A stretch of DNA of 64,000 nt from JAHTBL01 sp038532735 (lineage in GTDB: Bacteria; Pseudomonadota; Alphaproteobacteria; Rhodobacterales; Rhodobacteraceae), in the NCBI GenBank assembly GCA_038532735.1, contig JBCBAC010000004.1, positions 62,001-126,000 of the forward strand, given 5' to 3'. Under the pieces are notes generated by a model. That model was not told where the DNA came from. It made no database searches and saw nothing but the letters and a program-made list of their open reading frames with translations. Of the stretch, positions 59,114 through 64,000 are shown one piece after another. The translations under genes and the position numbers were made by a program. How positions within the stretch are numbered: the first letter of the stretch is position 1; each line of letters starts with the position of its first letter.

Positions 59114-62100
59114 CTACTCGAACTCGACCAGCAGGTCCTTGGCGTCGATCTGCCCGCCTGCCTGCACATGCACGGCTTTCACGACCGCGTCGCGCTCGGC
59201 ATGAATACCGGTCTCCATCTTCATCGCTTCAATGGTCAGCAGCAGATCGCCTTCCTTGACCTCCATGCCGACTTGCGCCGCGACAGAGGCCACAACCCCC
59301 GGCATCGGCGCGCCAATATGGTTGGGGTCACCCTCGGTTGCCTTGGGCCGCGCCGCCGTGGTCGCTTTGACCATCCTGTTGGGCACACGAATGACTCGCG
59401 GCTGCCCGTTCAGCTCAAAGAAGCACTTCACATCGCCGTCTTCATTGGTCTCGCCGATCGCCTGTAACCGGATCTCCAGCGTCTTACCGGGATCGATCTC
59501 GGCCGTGATCTCTTCACCGGGCGTCATGCCGTAAAAGAAGGTCAGCGTCGGCAGGGTCCGCACGGGGCCATAGATCCGGTGACGGCCCATGTAATCCATG
59601 AAAACCTTGGGATACATCAGATATCCGTTCAGATCCTCGTCATCGACGGGCTTGCCATCCAGTTCCTTGACGACCTCGGCCCGCACCTTCTTGAAATCCA
59701 CCGGTTTCAGATGCTTGCCCGGACGCTCCGTATCGGGCTTGTCGCCCTTCAGCACTTTCTTGACGATCTCCTTCGGGAACCCGCCTGGAGGCTGGCCGAG
59801 ATTGCCGCGCATCATGTCCACGACACTGTCGGGGAAGGCCACATCGGTCTTCGGGTCCTCCACCTGCGCCCGCGTCAGCCCTTGAGAGACCATCATCAGC
59901 GCCATGTCGCCCACAACCTTGGAGGACGGCGTCACCTTCACGATGTCACCGAACATCTGGTTCACATCCGCATAGGTCTGCGCGACCTCGTGCCAGCGAT
60001 CCTCCAGCCCCAGACTACGGGCCTGCGCTTTCAAATTCGTAAACTGCCCACCGGGCATCTCATGCAGATAGACCTCTGACGAGGGCGCCTGTTGCCCTGT
60101 CTCAAACGCCGCATATTGCGCGCGCACGGCCTCCCAGTAATCACTGATCTGGCGCACAGCACGGGGATCGATCCCGGTATCGCGCTCCGTATGACGCAGC
60201 GATTCCACGACCGTGCCCAGCGTCGCCTGAGAGGTGTTCCCCGACAGCGCATCCATCGCGCAATCCACCGCATCCACACCCGCCTCAGACGCCGCAAGGA
60301 TCGTGCCGCACGCCACGCCCGCCGTGTCATGCGTGTGGAAATGGATTGGCAAACCGACCTCCTCCTTCAGCGCTTTCACTAGCACAGACGCCGTGGCGGG
60401 TTTCATCAGACCGGCCATATCCTTAAGGCCCAGCACGTGCGCACCGGCCTTCTTCAAATCCTTGGCCATGCCGACGTAATACTTCAGATCATACTTGGCG
60501 CGGCTCGGGTCCAGCATGTCGCCCGTGTAGCAAATCGTGCCCTCGCAGACCTTGTTCGCCTCGATCACCGCATCCATCGCGACGCGCATATTCTCGACCC
60601 AGTTGAGGCTGTCGAACACGCGGAACACGTCCACGCCCGTCTCGGCAGCCTGCTTGACGAAAAACTGCACGACGTTGTCGGGGTAATTTGTATACCCAAC
60701 CCCGTTGGAGGCGCGCAGCAGCATCTGCGTCATCACATTAGGCATCGCTTCGCGGATATCGCGCAGCCGCTGCCATGGACATTCCTGCAAGAAGCGATAG
60801 GCCACATCGAACGTGGCACCGCCCCAGCATTCGACGCTGAAAAGCTGAGGGATGTTCGCCGCATAGCTGGGTGCCACCCGGATCATGTCGATCGAGCGCA
60901 TCCGCGTGGCCAACAGCGACTGGTGCCCATCACGCATCGTCGTGTCCGTGATCAAAAGCTGCTTTTGCGCCGCCATCCAGTCGGCCACCGCCTGCGGCCC
61001 CTCGGCCTCCAACAGCGTCCGCGTCCCCGGAGCCGGGTCCTCCACAAAAGAGACGGGCGGCTTCGGCGCTTTCACATCCGCCGCTGGCTTCGGGCGGCCC
61101 TCGGTTTCAGGATGCCCATTCACCGAAATATCTGCGATGTAAGTCAGGATTTTGGTCGCACGGTCCCGGCGCTTCTTGAACTGGAAGAGGTCTGGCGTCT
61201 CATCAATGAACTTGGTCGTGTATTCATTGTTCAGGAAGGTTGGGTGCTTCAGCAGGTTTTCGACAAAAGCAATATTCGTCGAAACCCCGCGAATACGAAA
61301 CTCCCGCAACGCCCGGTCCATCCGCGCAATCGCGGCCTCTGGCGTCGGCGCCCACGCCGTCACCTTCTCCAAAAGCGAGTCGTAATACCGCGTGATCACT
61401 GCGCCCGAATAGGCCGTGCCGCCATCCAGACGGATGCCCATACCGGTCGCCCCGCGATAGGCGGTAATCCGACCATAATCAGGGATAAAGTTGTTCAACG
61501 GATCCTCGGTCGTCACCCGGCACTGGATCGCATGCCCGTCCAGCTTCACATCATATTGCGAGGCGGTGCCCGTGGCCTCAACCAACGGTTTGCCCTCTGC
61601 AATCAGGATTTGTGCACGCACGATGTCGATGCCCGTGACTTCCTCAGTCACCGTATGCTCCACCTGCACGCGCGGGTTCACTTCGATGAAGTAGAACTCG
61701 CCCGAGTTCATATCCATGAGGAACTCAACCGTGCCCGCACACTCATAGTTCACGTGCTGGCAGATCTTCTTGCCGAGGTTGCAAATCTGCTCGCGCTGGG
61801 TGCCGCTTAGATAGGGGGCAGGGGCGCGCTCAACCACTTTCTGGTTGCGCCGCTGGACCGAACAATCGCGCTCGTAAAGGTGGTAGATATTGCCGTCCTG
61901 ATCGCCCAGGATCTGCACCTCCACATGGCGCGCGCGGGTGATCATCTTCTCCAGATAGCCCTCGCCATTGCCGAACGCGGCTTCCGCCTCGCGGCGGCCT
62001 TCCAGAACCTTCTCTTCCAACTCGTCCTCGGACAGGATCGGACGCATCCCGCGCCCGCCACCGCCCCAGGACGCTTTCAGCATTAGCGGATAGCCAATCT

Positions 62101-62557
62101 CGGCCGCTTCTTTCTTGATCGCGGCCATATCGTCGCCCAGCACGTCCGTCGCCGGGATCACCGGCACACCGGCCTCAATCGCCACGCGGCGCGCGGAGGC
62201 CTTGTCGCCCAAAGCGCGCATCGTCTCGGCCTTGGGGCCAATAAATGTGATCCCATTCGCGGCGCAAGCATCGACAAAATCAGGGTTTTCCGACAGCAGA
62301 CCGTAACCCGGATGGATCGCATCCGCGCCGCATTGCTTGGCCACGCGGATGATTTCGTCGATGCTCAGGTAGGCGGCAACAGGGCCCAGACCCTCGCCAA
62401 TCTGATAGGCCTCATCGGCCTTGAAACGGTGCAGGCCCAGCTTGTCTTCTTCGGCGTAAACGGCAACGGTGCGCTTTCCCAGTTCATTGGCGGCCCGCAT
62501 GACACGGATGGCGATCTCTCCACGGTTGGCGATGAGGATCTTGTTGAACTCGGGCAT
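59114..62557 (-). CDS. pyc: Pyruvate carboxylase
   Basis: 1147-residue biotin enzyme making oxaloacetate from pyruvate, bicarbonate and ATP. N-terminal biotin carboxylase (1-450) with GGGGRGMRP loop, HLYERDCSVQRRNQK and EVNPRVQVEHTVTE; carboxyltransferase (about 535-830) with DTTMRDGHQSLLATRMR and CWGGATFDV; PYC_OADA region; C-terminal BCCP with EAMKMET and biotinylated Lys1113. Length is typical. It may be co-transcribed with the lactate-oxidase-like gene 91 bases upstream. Confidence 0.97.
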   Translation of the reverse strand: MPEFNKILIANRGEIAIRVMRAANELGKRTVAVYAEEDKLGLHRFKADEAYQIGEGLGPVAAYLSIDEIIRVAKQCGADAIHPGYGLLSENPDFVDACAANGITFIGPKAETMRALGDKASARRVAIEAGVPVIPATDVLGDDMAAIKKEAAEIGYPLMLKASWGGGGRGMRPILSEDELEEKVLEGRREAEAAFGNGEGYLEKMITRARHVEVQILGDQDGNIYHLYERDCSVQRRNQKVVERAPAPYLSGTQREQICNLGKKICQHVNYECAGTVEFLMDMNSGEFYFIEVNPRVQVEHTVTEEVTGIDIVRAQILIAEGKPLVEATGTASQYDVKLDGHAIQCRVTTEDPLNNFIPDYGRITAYRGATGMGIRLDGGTAYSGAVITRYYDSLLEKVTAWAPTPEAAIARMDRALREFRIRGVSTNIAFVENLLKHPTFLNNEYTTKFIDETPDLFQFKKRRDRATKILTYIADISVNGHPETEGRPKPAADVKAPKPPVSFVEDPAPGTRTLLEAEGPQAVADWMAAQKQLLITDTTMRDGHQSLLATRMRSIDMIRVAPSYAANIPQLFSVECWGGATFDVAYRFLQECPWQRLRDIREAMPNVMTQMLLRASNGVGYTNYPDNVVQFFVKQAAETGVDVFRVFDSLNWVENMRVAMDAVIEANKVCEGTICYTGDMLDPSRAKYDLKYYVGMAKDLKKAGAHVLGLKDMAGLMKPATASVLVKALKEEVGLPIHFHTHDTAGVACGTILAASEAGVDAVDCAMDALSGNTSQATLGTVVESLRHTERDTGIDPRAVRQISDYWEAVRAQYAAFETGQQAPSSEVYLHEMPGGQFTNLKAQARSLGLEDRWHEVAQTYADVNQMFGDIVKVTPSSKVVGDMALMMVSQGLTRAQVEDPKTDVAFPDSVVDMMRGNLGQPPGGFPKEIVKKVLKGDKPDTERPGKHLKPVDFKKVRAEVVKELDGKPVDDEDLNGYLMYPKVFMDYMGRHRIYGPVRTLPTLTFFYGMTPGEEITAEIDPGKTLEIRLQAIGETNEDGDVKCFFELNGQPRVIRVPNRMVKATTAARPKATEGDPNHIGAPMPGVVASVAAQVGMEVKEGDLLLTIEAMKMETGIHAERDAVVKAVHVQAGGQIDAKDLLVEFE

Positions 62558-62648
62558 GGCAGGTTCCCTGACTTAAGTGATATGCGCGCTCCGTCTAAGC
62601 GGTTTGGCCCGCTCGGGCAACGCGTAGTTCTGGGTAGTAATGGATGTG

Positions 62649-63788
62649 TTAGCGCACAACAAATGCGGTATTTCGCAGCGCGGCTAGATCATTTGCGCCG
62701 ATCTGGACCATATTCGCGATCAGATCTTGTTCGAGAATCTCTTTCACATGGGTCAGCCCCTTGGGCCCAAACGCGGCCAATCCATAATGCCAGGCGCGCC
62801 CCAGCATCACGAAATCCGCCCCCATGGCGAGCGCTCGCATCACGTCCAACCCCCCTTCGATCCCGCTGTCGAAAATCACCGGGAGTTTGGTCGCCTCTCG
62901 CACGGCAGGCAGCGCCTCAATCGTCGCGGGGGCGGCATCAAACTGGCGGCCCGCATGGTTGGACACCCACACCGCATCGACACCCGCGCCTTCCATCCGC
63001 GCCGCATCCTCTGCCCGCAAGATGCCTTTCACAACCAAAGGCCCGTCCCACGCATCCCGCAACGCCTTCAAATACTCCCAATCCGGGGACGTCCTCAGCA
63101 AATACCCCGCATGCGCGTTCGACGGCAGCAACCCACCGGGCTTCATATAACTGTCAATAAACCGCAGCCGCGGCATCCCGTGCTTGAGCACCCCAAGGCT
63201 CCACGCCGGGCACATCGCGGCCTGCGCAATCATCCGGCCCCGCAGTACGGGAGGCTGCACTAGCCCGCCCCGCGTCTGCCGCTCCCTGCGCGACGGTCCC
63301 GGCACATCGACCGTTAGAATGAGCGTGTGAAACCCCGCATCCTTCGCGCGCCGCAGCATATCATCGCGGATCTCCGGCTCCGCAGGCGGATAGAGCTGAA
63401 ACCACCCCTGATCCCCCGCACATGGCCCCACATATTCAGGCGTCTGGCTGGCCACCGTCGACATCCCATACGGCATCCCGACCGACGCCGCATACCGCGC
63501 CAGCAACCGCTCCGCATCCGGCCAGATCAACCCCGACATCCCCACCGGAGAGATCCCGAACGGCACCGCATAGTCCCGTCCCATCAGCCGACGCGACAAG
63601 TCCGGAGTCACTGGCCCCCGCAACACCGCAGGCTCGAAAAGCACCCGGTCCAGCGCCGTCCGATTACGCTCCAAAGTCCGTTCGTTGCCCGTCGCACTGT
63701 CCAGATACTCCCACACAAAATGCGGAATACGCCGTTTTGCGCGGGCTTTCACATCAGACAGAGCAGGGTAGGCGGCATGCAAATCCAT
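62649..63788 (-). CDS. lldD: FMN-dependent alpha-hydroxy-acid oxidase/dehydrogenase (lactate-type)
   Basis: 379-residue FMN TIM barrel. Catalytic residues: Tyr in WFQLYPPAEPEI, Asp in LILTVDVPGPSRRERQTRGG, and His-Arg in VSNHAGRQFD (usual motif NHGGRQ, the second Gly replaced by Ala). FMN loop GILRAED and IFDSGIEGGLDVMRALAMGADFVMLGRA. This may be L-lactate dehydrogenase (quinone) or a glycolate/mandelate relative. ATG 63788 rather than the TTG at 63797. Upstream of pyc. Confidence 0.9.
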   Translation of the reverse strand: MDLHAAYPALSDVKARAKRRIPHFVWEYLDSATGNERTLERNRTALDRVLFEPAVLRGPVTPDLSRRLMGRDYAVPFGISPVGMSGLIWPDAERLLARYAASVGMPYGMSTVASQTPEYVGPCAGDQGWFQLYPPAEPEIRDDMLRRAKDAGFHTLILTVDVPGPSRRERQTRGGLVQPPVLRGRMIAQAAMCPAWSLGVLKHGMPRLRFIDSYMKPGGLLPSNAHAGYLLRTSPDWEYLKALRDAWDGPLVVKGILRAEDAARMEGAGVDAVWVSNHAGRQFDAAPATIEALPAVREATKLPVIFDSGIEGGLDVMRALAMGADFVMLGRAWHYGLAAFGPKGLTHVKEILEQDLIANMVQIGANDLAALRNTAFVVR

Positions 63789-63888
63789 ACCGCTCAATTA
63801 CCGCGCAATCGGCTGATCCCAAAGCGTTTTTGTGCCGATGGCGAACGCCAACCTTTCGGTGATCGCAGGCAATCCCCTATCGGTGGGT

Positions 63889-63903
63889 ATTTGCTGTGCA
63901 AAT
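63889..63903. promoter_or_regulatory. Inverted repeat in the divergent gap before lldD
   Basis: ATTTGC-TGT-GCAAAT, perfect six-base arms, 101 bases upstream of the lldD start and 64 before the next gene. A candidate operator for either gene. Confidence 0.4.
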
Positions 63904-63966
63904 CCCCAAGAACAGACCGCGAACACCCTCTTTCCCTTATCTGCAAACCGCGCTACCTTCCCAGCT

Positions 63967-64000
63967 ATGAGCAGTTTTGACGAAAACGACGCCTTCGAGG
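63967..64000 (+). CDS. Start of an unidentified gene, cut by window edge
   Basis: ATG 63967 followed by eleven codons, MSSFDENDAFE, running off the right edge. Too short to assign; it is divergent from lldD. Confidence 0.5.
   Translation, partial: MSSFDENDAFE

Noticed and set aside
60437..61810. Plus-strand open frame of 457 residues opposite pyc
   Set aside because: Antisense to the clearly conserved pyruvate carboxylase; low complexity rich in Arg and His.

Overview
The window looks like a chromosomal segment of a marine alphaproteobacterium of the order Rhodobacterales (Roseobacter group). Support comes from an FnrL-type regulator beside hemN and a complete ccoNOQP-ccoGHIS block, an NDUFA12-mlaD-DUF2155 group, a clpP-clpX pair, a ScfR-type short-chain acyl regulator beside a Liv-type ABC transporter, a fused carnitine dehydrogenase/thioesterase, and GC-rich coding sequence throughout. 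Genes are dense and almost all housekeeping or catabolic. I see no prophage, insertion sequence or CRISPR array.

Layout. 1-1.6 kb: the end of a TRAP transporter large permease and a 54-residue membrane protein. 1.6-13.3 kb: the microaerobic respiration island, with hemN, fnrL, a tandem universal stress protein, ccoNOQP (cbb3 oxidase), a small periplasmic protein, and ccoGHIS (assembly and copper delivery). FNR boxes lie before ccoN and before ccoG. 13.3-17.8 kb: an oxidoreductase and an isopropylmalate/tartrate dehydrogenase-like enzyme, a monooxygenase-fold protein, a lactonase-like metallo-hydrolase and a photolyase/cryptochrome-like FAD protein. 18-23.8 kb: clpP, clpX, an NDUFA12 homologue, mlaD, DUF2155, and an aat-accC-accB group. 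23.9-34.3 kb: livFGMHK, a divergent ScfR-type regulator, then a response regulator, a small membrane protein and a transporter-fused histidine kinase. 34.3-45.5 kb: mixed genes, including an orphan FliM-like protein, a tyrosine-phosphatase-like DUF442 protein, an enoyl-CoA hydratase fused to a degenerate 3-hydroxyacyl-CoA dehydrogenase, two divergent NTF2-like proteins, a GapR-family protein, a Lin0512 pair, a DMT exporter, and carnitine catabolism (dehydrogenase/thioesterase fusion plus BKACE). 45.6-50.1 kb: tRNA-Tyr with a truncated duplicate, rlmB, a zinc-ribbon protein, a YHS protein, a probable small RNA, a 5'-nucleotidase-like protein and a CoA-binding protein. 50.1-55.6 kb: an orphan Tat-exported solute-binding protein and the hisBHAFE cluster interrupted by an antisense DUF2147 gene. 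55.7-58.4 kb: otnK-otnC-otnI for four-carbon acid sugars. 58.5-64 kb: tRNA-Gly, a MAPEG protein, pyruvate carboxylase, an L-lactate-type oxidase, and the first codons of a gene leaving the window.

How it fits together. FnrL probably activates the cbb3 oxidase and its assembly genes when oxygen falls, and hemN supplies oxygen-independent haem. The middle of the window is about small carboxylic acids: Liv-type import, a ScfR-type acyl-CoA regulator, a transporter-like sensor kinase, acetyl-CoA carboxylase subunits, carnitine cleavage to acyl-CoA and betaine products, tetronate catabolism to a triose phosphate, and lactate oxidase next to pyruvate carboxylase. The least understood items are the sensor-kinase trio, the NTF2-like divergent pair with an inverted repeat, the degenerate fatty-acid oxidation fusion, and the candidate small RNA.
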